DNA of 64,000 nt from Spirochaeta sp. UBA5339 (GTDB lineage: Bacteria > Spirochaetota > Spirochaetia > DSM-2461): the NCBI GenBank assembly GCA_002408085.1, contig DHQL01000025.1:105811-169810 (forward strand), written 5' to 3'. Each line of letters starts with the position of its first letter. Position 1 is the first letter of the stretch. This document shows positions 25,864 through 35,244 of this stretch, in pieces. The position numbers and the translations under genes were made by a program. The notes beneath the pieces were generated by a model, which saw only the letters and a program-made list of their open reading frames with translations, was not told the origin of the DNA and made no database searches.

Positions 25864-26916
25864 CTATTCGATCCTGGCACCGCCGAGGCAGATATCGTCC
25901 TCATAGAATACGGCGAACTGACCGGGAGCGATTCCCTTGTCCCCCTCATCCATGGTGACCTCAAGACGGTCGGCTGAGAGCCACTTGATCCGGCAGCTGT
26001 TCAGCCGCGGCCCGTGCCTCAGCTTCAGGGTCAGCTCCTCGCGCTTCGGCTTTCGGCTGATCCAGTTGGGCTCGCAGACCGTAAAGACCTTTCTCTTCTG
26101 GTCCAGAACGTTCATGCTGGAGGAGACATAGATTATATTGTTTTCAAGATCCTTCTTTGATACATACCAGGGACCGTTGCTGAGGCCCAGTCCCTGACGC
26201 TGACCAATGGTGTGAAACCAGAAGCCCTTATGGGTTCCCAGAACCTTTTCAGTCTCCAGTTCCCTGATCTCACCCTCTTTTTCACCCAGGTAGTGTTTCA
26301 CAAAATCCGAGTATTTAATTTTCCCCAGGAAACAGATTCCCTGGCTGTCCTTCCTGTCCTTGTTGGGCAGGTCATACTTCTGGGCCAGGGCACGGACCTC
26401 TTCCTTCATCAGAGATCCGATGGGAAAGATGATCTTGCTGATCTGTTCCTGTGAGAGGTGAGAGAGGAAATAGCTCTGATCCTTAACGGGATCCGGTGAG
26501 CGCTTCAGGTAGAAAAGACCGTCAATCTCCTCCACAACGCCATAGTGGCCTGTTGCCACCTTGTCGTAGTTTTCATTGACCTTGTCAAAGAATGCCCCGA
26601 ACTTCACCCTCTGGTTACAGAAGATATCGGGACTGGGTGTATGACCTTTTTTAAGCTCCGATACCGTATAGGAGACAACCCGGTCAAAGTACTCCTGCTG
26701 GAGGGGAAGAACCTTGAGAGGCACATTCACCCGCTCACAGACGGCTCTGGCATACTCCAGATCCTCCTCCCAGGGACAGGTTCCCAGGAAGCTTAACTCA
26801 TCTTCCAGCCATATCTTAAGATAATAGGCTGTTATATCTGTATATCCTTCTTCAACAAGACGGTGGAGGGCAACTGAGCTGTCCACTCCGCCGGACAATA
26901 ATAGGGCTACTTTCAT
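25864..26916 (-). CDS. mnmA: tRNA-specific 2-thiouridylase MnmA
   Basis: This protein of about 350 residues thiolates U34 of tRNA for Lys, Glu and Gln. The PP-loop motif is LLSGGVDSSVAL, at the very N-terminus. The PxPDxxC element (SPDIFCNQRVKFG) carries the first catalytic cysteine and SQGICFLG the second. I choose the ATG at 26916 (MKVALLLSGG), the usual family start; an upstream extension to 26976 is unlikely. No ribosome site precedes it, and a promoter lies so close that the mRNA may be almost leaderless. Confidence 0.94.
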   Translation of the reverse strand: MKVALLLSGGVDSSVALHRLVEEGYTDITAYYLKIWLEDELSFLGTCPWEEDLEYARAVCERVNVPLKVLPLQQEYFDRVVSYTVSELKKGHTPSPDIFCNQRVKFGAFFDKVNENYDKVATGHYGVVEEIDGLFYLKRSPDPVKDQSYFLSHLSQEQISKIIFPIGSLMKEEVRALAQKYDLPNKDRKDSQGICFLGKIKYSDFVKHYLGEKEGEIRELETEKVLGTHKGFWFHTIGQRQGLGLSNGPWYVSKKDLENNIIYVSSSMNVLDQKRKVFTVCEPNWISRKPKREELTLKLRHGPRLNSCRIKWLSADRLEVTMDEGDKGIAPGQFAVFYEDDICLGGARIE

Positions 26917-26926
26917 GATGCACTGA

Positions 26927-26954
26927 TTTTTACAGACTTGCATGGATTTGACAA
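26927..26954 (-). promoter_or_regulatory. Promoter of mnmA (near-leaderless)
   Basis: On the minus strand TTGTCA (26954-26949), 16 bases, TAAAAA (26932-26927). The start would be near 26920, about 4 bases before the ATG. The -10 is a weaker match than in the other cases, so this is the least certain of the four. Confidence 0.45.
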
Positions 26955-27105
26955 GATCCTGACTTGGGCGAAACACAAATCAGGGCAATAGACAAAATCT
27001 TTTTTCTGCTCAATAATGACTATTTACAAGCTATTACAGACATTTACCCCCTATGTGTCAAAATTTCTTACTCAGTGTAAATTTTGTAATTTCAAGAGGT
27101 ATAAA

Positions 27106-30100
27106 ATGAAGAGTATCGGTATCAATATAGGTAGTTCTAGCCTGAAAACAGTTGTACTGGAGGATGGCAAGACCCTCTGGAGCAACGTGATCCCCCATGA
27201 AGGAGACTTTCAGAATGCGGTTCTGAGTCTTTACGGAAATAAGGATCTGGAGCCTGGATCTCCGGTTCTGGTTACCGGCACAGAGGGGCGGTATCTGCTC
27301 TCGGCGAACTCCGTAATTGAGCCGGTTTGTATAGAGAAGGCCCTGGAAAAAACCGGCCACAGGGTCGATGCGGTCGTCAGCATGGGCGGTGAGGACCTTG
27401 TTGTCTACACCGTCAACGAAGAGGGTAAGATTACCAACAACTTTTCCGGAAGCAAGTGCGCCTCTGGTACAGGTGAGTTCTTCAAGCAGCAGCTGGCCAG
27501 AATGGATATGACCCTGGACAATGTGAATGACGTCTCCGACGAGAGCACAGTCTGCTCCCTCTCCTCCCGCTGCTCCGTATTTATGAAGAGCGACTGTACC
27601 CACAAACTGAACAAGAAAGAGGCCACCAAGGACGATATCGTCGTCTCCCTCAGTGATGTAATGGCCACCAAGGTCAGCGACTTCCTCAGCCGCGCCAAGA
27701 TTGACTCAGGCCGTGTCCTTTTAAGCGGCGGTATTACTAAGAACAAGCATATTCTCCGTTTTATGAAGGAGAAGACCCCCGATATAGAGTATATCATCCC
27801 CGAAGAGGCTGCCTACTTTGAAGCCTACGGTGCCGCCTTCCTGGCCGAAGAGAACGGAACCCCCCTTCCCGAGTCCGACCGGATTCTTAAGGACAGCAAG
27901 GTAAAATTCGACCGCTACAAGGATCTCAAGACCGCAGAAGACAAGGTCCAGTACTTTGAAACAGAGATCGGCACCGTCAAGGCCGACAGAGAGTACATCC
28001 TCGGTATCGATGGAGGTTCCACAACCACCAAGGCCTGTCTGATCGATATGGAGACCTCTGAAATTGTGGCCGCCCACTACGGACGGACCCATGGAGACCC
28101 TGTCCGGGCTCTTCAGAACTGTATTATCGAACTCCAGAAGAAGATCCGAAAGGACCTGGGTGATGCGGGAAAAATCAAGATCTCTCTGGCCGCCACAACC
28201 GGTTCCTCCAGAGAGATCCTGGGTGTCTATATGGAGACTGCCGGCGTCTACAACGAGATCATTGCCCACTCCTATGGTACCACCTTCTTCAGCAAGGATG
28301 TGGACACCATCTTCGAAATCGGCGGTCAGGACGCCAAGTATGTGCTTCTTGAGAACAAGGTTCCCATCGACTACGCCATGAACGAGGCCTGTTCTGCGGG
28401 TACCGGCTCCTTCCTTGAGGAGTCCGCCGCGGGAGACCTCAACATTGCCCATGCCTGGGAGATCGGAGAGATCGCCCTGAAGGCGGAGGATCCCCTGAAA
28501 TTCGGTGAGCACTGCTCGGCCTTTATCAACTCCGATATTAGAAAGGCAATCCAGCAGGGTGCAAGACGGGAGGACATTACCGCCGGTATCGTCACCTCCA
28601 TCGTCTCCAACTACCTGAACCGTGTGGTCGGAAACAGAACCATAGGAAAGAAAATCTTCCTCCAGGGTGGTGTTGCCAAGAACAAGGCCGTTCCACTGGC
28701 CTTCGCCATGCTTCTGGACAAGGAGATCCTTGTACCCCCGGCACCTGAACTGATGGGCTGCTTCGGTGTAGGTATCCTTGCCCGGCAGAAACTGCAGGAG
28801 GGTCAGCTTGATAAGGCCTCCATCGACCTGAACGAAGTTCTGGACACAAAAATCGAATACGAGAGAGTCTTCACCTGTAAATCCTGTGACAACCTCTGTC
28901 CCATTCAGGTTCTCAATGTAAACGGACACAAATACATGTTCGGCGGACGCTGCAGCAAGTACGCTAACTCCAAAAAGACAACAGGCAAGTCGGAGAATGT
29001 AATTAACTACATCGACAAACGCAACGAGATGATGTTCTCCACCTTTGCCCCCCAGGCCTCTGATTTCAGTGCAAAACGGGACTTTACCGTTGGTATTCCC
29101 CGCTGTTTCTCAGTACACAGCCTCTACCCTCTCTACTCCTGGTTCTTCCATGAACTGGGAATCAAAACGGTTCTCTCCGACGAGATAGCCCACGAGGGTG
29201 TGGCCCGGGCCGAGAGTACCTACTGCTTCCCCGCAGAGATCGCCCACGGTGCCGTACAGGATATTATCAACAAGGATACGGACTTTATCTTTGTTCCCCA
29301 CTTCCGTGATATGCCCAGTATGGAGAAGGATGTTCACGCCAACTTCTGCCCCATCACCCAGAGTCTTCCCTACTACATACAGAAGGCCTTCCCCCATGTT
29401 CCTGAAGAGAAGCTGATCCCCCTTATCGTGACCTTCAAGTTCGGCGAGGCCAAGGCCCTGGAGTTCTTCTATAAACTGGGTGACCAGCTCTCCATTCCCG
29501 CGGAAGAAATCAAGGCCGCCTTCAAGACGGCCATTAAGAAGCAGGAGGAGTACCTCCGTGCCTCCAAAAAACTGGGACAGGAGGCACTTCAGGCGGCGAA
29601 GGAGATGGATCATCCTGTTATCGCCCTCCTGGGACGCCCCTACAACGCCTTTACCCCTGAAGCCAATATGGGTATTCCCCGGAAGTTCAGCAGCCGCGGC
29701 TACTCGATCATCCCCTTCGACATCCTCCCCGAGGGTGATGAGGAGATCTTTGAGAACATGTACTGGTACTACGGCCAGCTGGATATGAAGGCCGCCGCCC
29801 GGCTGAAGGACGAGCCCAACATTTATGTGACCTTTATCACAAACTTCTCCTGTGCCCCCGACTCCTTTATACTCCACTACCTGAAGTGGATGATGGGCAC
29901 CAAGCCCTTCCTGATCCTGGAACTGGACTCCCACTCCGCAGATGCCGGTGTGGACACCAGAGTCGAGGCCTTCCTGGACATCATCGACGGTTACCGGTCC
30001 AGACAGGAGGCGGCAAAGGGTGAGCGCTACGACAACGGTCTGCGCTTTATCAACAACGGCACAGAGCCTCTCCACCTGAAAAACGAAATTACCGGGGAAA

Positions 30101-31422
30101 CCATCCCCATTATGAACAACAAGAAGGTGAAGATGCTTCTCTCCAATATGGGAGACCTCTCCACTGCCATGATGGCCTCCATTGTGAAGAAGACAGGTGT
30201 CAACGCCCAGGCCCTGCCTGTGGCTGACTCACGGACCCTGCAGCTTGCCAGAAGCCACGCCTCGGGCAAGGAGTGTGTACCCTCCCACCTGGTTCTGGGT
30301 TCGGCACTGAAGTTTATCAACTCCGAGGAGTACAGGAAGGACGAGATCTATATGCTCTTCGTTCCCATTACCACCGGACCCTGCCGTACGGGGCAGTATT
30401 TCGTCTTCTACGAAAACCTCTTCAAGGACATGCGCCTTGAAAACGTGATCGTCGTTACCCTGAGCGCCGACAACTCCTACACCGAGCTGGGACCGGACTT
30501 CTCAAAGTATATGTGGCACGGTCTTGTGATCTCCGACTATATGAAGGATGTCCAGACCTCTCTGAGAGCCTGTGCTGAGGATCCCGAAAAGGCACTTGAG
30601 ATCTACAACGAACTGTGGCATGAGATGATCGCCGCCATCGACAAGGATTTCAAGCTGGCCTACCCCGCCCTGAAGAAGGTGGCCGAGACCATTAAAAAGA
30701 TCCCCCTGAAGAAGACAATCCACGAGGTTCCCAGGGTTCTAATCGTCGGCGAGATCTATGTCCGCCGGGACGACTTTGCTGTGGATGAACTGGTCGACCT
30801 GATGAGCAAAAAGAACATCATTGCCAAGGTATCCGGGGTTTCCGAGTGGATTCACTATCTGGACTTTGTCCGTGACTATGACCTCAAGAAAAGGCTGAAA
30901 CTTCTGCCCTGGTATAAGCGCCCCTTCTCCAGCGAGATGAAGAGTCTGATCCGCCTCCATATTGAGATGGCCTGGAAACATGCTGTCGAAAGAAAGGCAA
31001 AGAGGATTCTCGGTGTCACTGACCTTATCCCCCATACACCCCATGATATGAACAAGATAATGAAGAACACCACCGACAACTTCGTAAACCTGGAGCTGAA
31101 CTCGGAGATAGCCATCTCCAGCGGTGTTGCCGCTACGGCCATGGAGGAGGGTTACTCGGGTATAGTCAACATTTCACCCTTTGCCTGTCTGATCGGACGG
31201 GTTATCGAGGGACTGATCACCCCCTGGGCCAGGGACAAGAACTACCCCACCTTCAGTCTGGAAGTGGACGGTAATATTCTGCCCCCCAATATTGTAAACA
31301 AGCTGAACATTTTCATGATGAATGTTCTCCGTTTTAAAAACGACCCCGACTCTTCTGACCTGATTGAAGCTGATGTTGCAGCCGAAGAGAGAGAAGAGGC
31401 CAAGGCCGCTGGTAACGACTGA
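27106..31422 (+). CDS. Fused acyl-CoA dehydratase activase (two BcrA/BadF-type domains, DUF2229 and HgdB-like region)
   Basis: This protein of about 1438 residues contains two ASKHA activase domains in tandem (about 1-270 and 300-570), each with a GxNIGSSSLKT or GIDGGSTTTKA phosphate motif. In each half there are the two cysteines that bind the [4Fe-4S] cluster shared between subunits of the HgdC/BcrAD homodimer: Cys118 (KCASGTGEF) and SSRCSVF in the first, Cys429 (EACSAGTGSF) and EHCSAF in the second. So one chain could form the whole cluster. Beyond residue 590 a Cys-rich segment (CKSCDNLC) leads into DUF2229 and an HgdB-like region. Such giants occur in many anaerobes; the substrate is unknown. 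I start at 27106, which has an AGAGGT site. Confidence 0.9.
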   Translation: MKSIGINIGSSSLKTVVLEDGKTLWSNVIPHEGDFQNAVLSLYGNKDLEPGSPVLVTGTEGRYLLSANSVIEPVCIEKALEKTGHRVDAVVSMGGEDLVVYTVNEEGKITNNFSGSKCASGTGEFFKQQLARMDMTLDNVNDVSDESTVCSLSSRCSVFMKSDCTHKLNKKEATKDDIVVSLSDVMATKVSDFLSRAKIDSGRVLLSGGITKNKHILRFMKEKTPDIEYIIPEEAAYFEAYGAAFLAEENGTPLPESDRILKDSKVKFDRYKDLKTAEDKVQYFETEIGTVKADREYILGIDGGSTTTKACLIDMETSEIVAAHYGRTHGDPVRALQNCIIELQKKIRKDLGDAGKIKISLAATTGSSREILGVYMETAGVYNEIIAHSYGTTFFSKDVDTIFEIGGQDAKYVLLENKVPIDYAMNEACSAGTGSFLEESAAGDLNIAHAWEIGEIALKAEDPLKFGEHCSAFINSDIRKAIQQGARREDITAGIVTSIVSNYLNRVVGNRTIGKKIFLQGGVAKNKAVPLAFAMLLDKEILVPPAPELMGCFGVGILARQKLQEGQLDKASIDLNEVLDTKIEYERVFTCKSCDNLCPIQVLNVNGHKYMFGGRCSKYANSKKTTGKSENVINYIDKRNEMMFSTFAPQASDFSAKRDFTVGIPRCFSVHSLYPLYSWFFHELGIKTVLSDEIAHEGVARAESTYCFPAEIAHGAVQDIINKDTDFIFVPHFRDMPSMEKDVHANFCPITQSLPYYIQKAFPHVPEEKLIPLIVTFKFGEAKALEFFYKLGDQLSIPAEEIKAAFKTAIKKQEEYLRASKKLGQEALQAAKEMDHPVIALLGRPYNAFTPEANMGIPRKFSSRGYSIIPFDILPEGDEEIFENMYWYYGQLDMKAAARLKDEPNIYVTFITNFSCAPDSFILHYLKWMMGTKPFLILELDSHSADAGVDTRVEAFLDIIDGYRSRQEAAKGERYDNGLRFINNGTEPLHLKNEITGETIPIMNNKKVKMLLSNMGDLSTAMMASIVKKTGVNAQALPVADSRTLQLARSHASGKECVPSHLVLGSALKFINSEEYRKDEIYMLFVPITTGPCRTGQYFVFYENLFKDMRLENVIVVTLSADNSYTELGPDFSKYMWHGLVISDYMKDVQTSLRACAEDPEKALEIYNELWHEMIAAIDKDFKLAYPALKKVAETIKKIPLKKTIHEVPRVLIVGEIYVRRDDFAVDELVDLMSKKNIIAKVSGVSEWIHYLDFVRDYDLKKRLKLLPWYKRPFSSEMKSLIRLHIEMAWKHAVERKAKRILGVTDLIPHTPHDMNKIMKNTTDNFVNLELNSEIAISSGVAATAMEEGYSGIVNISPFACLIGRVIEGLITPWARDKNYPTFSLEVDGNILPPNIVNKLNIFMMNVLRFKNDPDSSDLIEADVAAEEREEAKAAGND

Positions 31423-31435
31423 TCAGGAGGATAGA

Positions 31436-31870
31436 ATGCAGCCCGATGATATTGACTGGAAGATCATAAACCTTCTCAGGGACAGCCACCAGAACAACAA
31501 CGCCATTGCCAGACAGCTTGGTATCTCTGAGGGGACCGTCAGACAGCGGCTGAAAAAGCTTAAGGACAATAATATTATCAAGGTTAAGGCCCTGATAAAT
31601 CCCGAAGTCCTGGCCAATCAGCAGCTGGCGACCATTGCAGTCAACGTAAGTGAATCGTCCCTTCTGGAAGCCAAGGCGAAGGAGCTGGCTGAGCTGCCCA
31701 ATGTGCTGGATGTTTCCATTACATCCGGCCGGTATGACCTCTTTGTTGAGGTCCTGGTGGATTCCAACCACGGCCTGGTCCGCTTTCTGACCGAGGAGCT
31801 GGCAGGCGTAAAGGGCGTCAGCTCCACCGAAAGCTTCCTGATGCTGAAAAGCTTCAACAAGTACGTCTGA
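31436..31870 (+). CDS. Lrp/AsnC-family transcriptional regulator
   Basis: This 144-residue protein has a winged-helix HTH at residues about 5-55 (DWKIINLLRDSHQNNN followed by IARQLGISEGTVRQRLKKL) and a RAM ligand-binding domain (about 65-140, ending VKGVSSTESFLML). The start at 31436 is set by a GGAGG site 6 bases upstream. It lies 13 bases after the activase gene and 67 before nfnA. An amino-acid or CoA-linked signal controlling these genes is plausible but untested. Confidence 0.9.
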   Translation: MQPDDIDWKIINLLRDSHQNNNAIARQLGISEGTVRQRLKKLKDNNIIKVKALINPEVLANQQLATIAVNVSESSLLEAKAKELAELPNVLDVSITSGRYDLFVEVLVDSNHGLVRFLTEELAGVKGVSSTESFLMLKSFNKYV

Positions 31871-31937
31871 TATAGACGCAGAAATATTAGGGTCAGACCG
31901 GGGACAGAGCCCGGGAAGGGCCGAACGAGGAAAATGA

Positions 31938-32792
31938 ATGAATAAGATTCTGGAAAAGAAGCAGCTCTCTGCTGACGTATTCCGAATGAAAATAGAAGCC
32001 CCTCTGATAGCAGAGGAGAGAAAGGCCGGCCAGTTCCTGATTCTTCAGGTGGATAAAGAGCTTGGAGAAAGAATACCTCTCACCATCGCAAATGCAGATG
32101 CACAGGAAGGATTTATCGAAATTATCTTCCAGGCCGTAGGCGCGACAACGAGACAGCTCAGCCGAAAAGAGGCCGGAGAGAGTGTTGAAGCCGTTCTGGG
32201 GCCTCTGGGTCAGCCCACTGTTATAGAAAAGAAAGACGGTCCCGTTGTCTGTGTGGGCGGCGGTATCGGTGTGGCCCCGATGCATCCCATTGTAGAAGCC
32301 CACCACAAGATCGGCAACAGGGTTATCACCATAATGGGTGCACGGAACAAAGACCTCCTGATAATGGAAGATGAGATGAAGGCCCTTTCCGACGAGCTGA
32401 TTATCTGTACAGATGATGGTTCCTACGGCCGGAAAGACCTGGTTACGGTCCCTCTGAAGGAGCTCTGTGAATCTGATACACCTCCCGCCGAGGTCATTGC
32501 CATCGGCCCTCCCATCATGATGAAGTTCTGCGCCGAAACCACAAGGCCCTACAAGGTCCATACTATGGTCTCTCTCAACACAATTATGGTGGATGGAACC
32601 GGTATGTGCGGCGGCTGCCGTGTCTCCATAGGCGGCGAGACAAAATTTGTCTGTGTGGACGGCCCCGAGTTCGACGGCCACCTTGTGGACTTTGACAATA
32701 TGATGATGAGACTCAAATCCTATAAAAACCAGGAAGCGCACCGCTGTAATCTGGATATTGAAGCGGAGAAACTGGAGGCAGAAAGAAAATGA
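31938..32792 (+). CDS. nfnA: NfnA/SudB-type ferredoxin-NAD(P) oxidoreductase small subunit
   Basis: This 284-residue protein has an FAD-binding domain with the RLGE/RIPLTIANAD-like segment, an NAD-binding domain (VVCVGGGIGVAP), and at the end a [2Fe-2S] site with Cys224, Cys227 and Cys239 (MCGGC and FVCVDGP), typical of the NfnA subunit. NfnAB performs flavin-based electron bifurcation between NADH, ferredoxin and NADPH; the related SudAB is a sulfide dehydrogenase. The stop overlaps the next start by 4 bases (ATGA), so the subunits are coupled. The choice between Nfn and Sud is based on the pair alone. Confidence 0.88.
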   Translation: MNKILEKKQLSADVFRMKIEAPLIAEERKAGQFLILQVDKELGERIPLTIANADAQEGFIEIIFQAVGATTRQLSRKEAGESVEAVLGPLGQPTVIEKKDGPVVCVGGGIGVAPMHPIVEAHHKIGNRVITIMGARNKDLLIMEDEMKALSDELIICTDDGSYGRKDLVTVPLKELCESDTPPAEVIAIGPPIMMKFCAETTRPYKVHTMVSLNTIMVDGTGMCGGCRVSIGGETKFVCVDGPEFDGHLVDFDNMMMRLKSYKNQEAHRCNLDIEAEKLEAERK

Positions 32793-34270
32793 GCAACTAC
32801 AAAGCACCCGAAATTCTTGAAAAAGAAGCCTCTGAACTCTGGGATACCCTGAAGGAAACCGAGCTCACTCCCAAGTCACGACGTGATATTCCTCAGCAAG
32901 ACATGCCCAGTCAGGATCCCGATATCAGACGGGGCAATATGGAAGAGGTAGCCGTCGGCTACACTGCGGAACAGGTCTTTGTAGAGTCAGCCCGCTGCCT
33001 GCAGTGTAAAAATGCGCCCTGTATTAATGGCTGCCCCGTCAGCATCGACATCCCCCGTTTTATCAAAGAGGCGGGAGACGGAAAATTCGGACCTGCCATC
33101 GATGTGATCAAGGAGAGCAGCATGCTCCCGGCCATCTGCGGCCGGGTCTGCCCTCAGGAGAAGCAGTGCATGGAGCAGTGCACCCTGGGAAAGATTCTCA
33201 AGGATCCCGAGAAGTCCGTGGCCATCGGAAGGATTGAGCGCTTTCTGGCGGACTGGGAGAGCGAGAACCGCCCCGAAACGGCCCCTGAACTTCCCCCGTC
33301 AAACGGAAAGAAGGTTGCCATTGTGGGAAGCGGCCCCTCGGGCCTTACCGCAGCAGCTGACCTGAGAAAGGCCGGTTTTGAAGTCACCATCTTCGAGGCC
33401 TTCCACAAGCCCGGGGGTGTAACAGTTTACGGAATCCCCGAGTTCAGACTGCCCAAGGCCATCGTTGAGCGTGAGGTGGAAGGCCTGATGCGCATGGGTG
33501 TAACCTTCGAAAACAACTTTCTCGTGGGCAGGACCCGGAAACTGAAGGATCTGATGGAGAAGGACGGTTACAACGCCGTCTATATCGCCTCAGGCGCGGG
33601 ACTTCCAAAGTTTATGCATATCGAGGGAGAGAACCTGGTGGGTGTATTCTCTGCCAACGAGTTCCTGACAAGGTCCAACCTGATGAAGGCCTACGACAGC
33701 AATGCGGCCACCCCCATCTACCAGGCCAAACGGGTCGCCGTCTTCGGCGGCGGAAACGTGGCCATGGACGCAGCCAGAACAGCCGTCCGTATGGGAGCCG
33801 AAGAGGTTCATATAATCTACAGAAGAACCGAAAAAGAGATGCCTGCCAGAGTGGAAGAGGTTCATCACGCCAAAGAGGAGGGAGTCATCTTCAACCTCCT
33901 TACAAGTCCTGTACGGATTCTGGGCGATGAAGACGGAAGAGTCAGAGCCATCGAGTGCCTGAAGTATGAGCTTGGCGAACCCGATGAGTCAGGCAGACGT
34001 AAACCCGTTCCCATCGAGGGAAGCGAGTTTACCATCGACGTGGAAACCTGTATCCCGGCCATCGGCAATACCTCAAACCCCCTGATTAAACAGACCACTC
34101 CAGGTCTTGAATTTACCAGATGGGGAACAATTGAGGTGGATGAGAACCAGAAAACCAGCCTTGACCATGTCTTTGCAGGAGGCGATATCTCTCAGGGAGC
34201 CGCAACGGTTATCCTGGCCATGGGAGACGGCCGCAAGGCAGCCGCCGCCATTATCGAAGATCTGAAATAA
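32789..34270 (+). CDS. nfnB: NfnB/SudA-type large subunit (GltD-like flavoprotein)
   Basis: This 493-residue protein has an N-terminal ferredoxin-like domain with two cysteine clusters (ARCLQCKNAPCINGCP and CGRVCPQEKQCMEQC) for two [4Fe-4S] centres. It is followed by an FAD domain (VAIVGSGPSGLTAA) and an NAD(P) domain (VAVFGGGNVAMDAAR), and ends GRKAAAAI. This is the architecture of NfnB and of the glutamate synthase small subunit. With no large gltB gene in the operon and with nfnA directly upstream, NfnB/SudA is the better reading. Confidence 0.9.
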   Translation: MSNYKAPEILEKEASELWDTLKETELTPKSRRDIPQQDMPSQDPDIRRGNMEEVAVGYTAEQVFVESARCLQCKNAPCINGCPVSIDIPRFIKEAGDGKFGPAIDVIKESSMLPAICGRVCPQEKQCMEQCTLGKILKDPEKSVAIGRIERFLADWESENRPETAPELPPSNGKKVAIVGSGPSGLTAAADLRKAGFEVTIFEAFHKPGGVTVYGIPEFRLPKAIVEREVEGLMRMGVTFENNFLVGRTRKLKDLMEKDGYNAVYIASGAGLPKFMHIEGENLVGVFSANEFLTRSNLMKAYDSNAATPIYQAKRVAVFGGGNVAMDAARTAVRMGAEEVHIIYRRTEKEMPARVEEVHHAKEEGVIFNLLTSPVRILGDEDGRVRAIECLKYELGEPDESGRRKPVPIEGSEFTIDVETCIPAIGNTSNPLIKQTTPGLEFTRWGTIEVDENQKTSLDHVFAGGDISQGAATVILAMGDGRKAAAAIIEDLK

Positions 34271-34280
34271 CTTCTCTTAT

Positions 34281-34313
34281 CCTGCTCCGGAATAGTCCCG
34301 GAGCAGGTTCTTA
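34281..34313 (+). terminator. Terminator of the nfnAB transcript
   Basis: CCTGCTCCGG and CCGGAGCAGG form a perfect 10-bp stem with a 7-base loop, 10 bases after the nfnB stop. The following tract is only partly T (TTCTTA), so it is strong as a hairpin and weaker as a terminator. Confidence 0.7.
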
Positions 34314-34415
34314 CGTATATACAACCTTTAAAAATTAATCTGCCACAACGTTCATTTATCTGGTATTATGAACTGACCCCCCGGGGTTAATTAAAAATAC
34401 AGTACGGTAATACCA

Positions 34416-35204
34416 ATGAAAAAATATATTAGCAAAAAGGTGATATTTGTCTATCCGCCGGAGCATTTCCGGGGAACCGTAATGGAGACCCTTACAGGTA
34501 GAGACTACGAAGTCTACACCCTGAAGGATCATGACAAAATCGCCGAAATCTACAGCAGATACCCCGATTCCATCTTCTTTATCAATATCGATACAGGAAT
34601 GAGTATTGTAGACTGGGAATTCTTTATTATGACCCTGAGCGACCGCTGTCACAGTATCAATATTGGTATTATAACCTTCAACAGAAGCAGCGACAGAAGA
34701 GTAGTTGAGACCTTTATCGGCCAGCTGAATGTAAACTGCGGCATCATTGAGATAAAGCAGAGGGTCAGCGAGGTGACCGGACAGCTCTTGAAGGTTCTTG
34801 AGGCCAATGAGGTTAAGGGAATGAACAGAATTGTCCGGTGCAATGCTATTGAAAGGGACAAAAACAGAATCAATTTCCCAATGAACGGCCTCTATATTAA
34901 CGGAAACATCATGGATCTTGGAATCAGCGGTTTTACCTGCACCCTGGAAAAACCGGTCCCCTTTATGGACAGACAACTTATACAAAATATCCAGGTGAGA
35001 CTGAATGGTATTATCATATCCGGAGACTGTTACTATATCAGTAAAAAAGAGGTGAACAGTGAGCTGCTCTATATTTTCGCCTTTCACCCCGACTACCGTC
35101 TGAAGGTAGGCCCGAAGATCCAGAAGTATATATACAGCTCCCTGCAGTCCAGATTCAACAGAGAATTTGCCCTGGACTGCTACACTGTCCCGGCAGTGGG
35201 ATGA
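34416..35204 (+). CDS. PilZ-like domain protein with an N-terminal response-like region
   Basis: In this 262-residue protein, residues about 1-130 look like a flavodoxin-like or receiver-like alpha/beta domain (strands KVIFVYPP, SIFFINIDT, NIGIITF) without an obvious phospho-acceptor set. Residues about 140-255 resemble a PilZ domain: the RxxxR region is RIVRCNAIERDKN, and NIMDLGISGF replaces the common DxSxxG motif. If the c-di-GMP contacts are real, this is a receptor, but the changed motif makes that uncertain. No ribosome site precedes the ATG. The gene stands alone between two terminator-like hairpins. Confidence 0.6.
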   Translation: MKKYISKKVIFVYPPEHFRGTVMETLTGRDYEVYTLKDHDKIAEIYSRYPDSIFFINIDTGMSIVDWEFFIMTLSDRCHSINIGIITFNRSSDRRVVETFIGQLNVNCGIIEIKQRVSEVTGQLLKVLEANEVKGMNRIVRCNAIERDKNRINFPMNGLYINGNIMDLGISGFTCTLEKPVPFMDRQLIQNIQVRLNGIIISGDCYYISKKEVNSELLYIFAFHPDYRLKVGPKIQKYIYSSLQSRFNREFALDCYTVPAVG

Positions 35205-35244
35205 TCCCTCAGATGAGGGAACCTCCCGTGTCAAAGGTTGAGGA

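Noticed and set aside
27721..28929. 402-codon minus-strand frame across the activase gene
   Set aside because: It is antisense to a strongly supported gene with conserved motifs and is a codon-bias shadow.
34270..34330. Small RNA or riboswitch after nfnB
   Set aside because: The structure is a plain perfect hairpin just after the stop codon, best explained as a terminator.
34370..34416. Fifth leaderless-promoter case before the PilZ-like gene
   Set aside because: The ATG at 34416 has no ribosome site, and TACAGT or TAATAC could be a -10, but no matching -35 was found at the right distance, so I did not claim a promoter.
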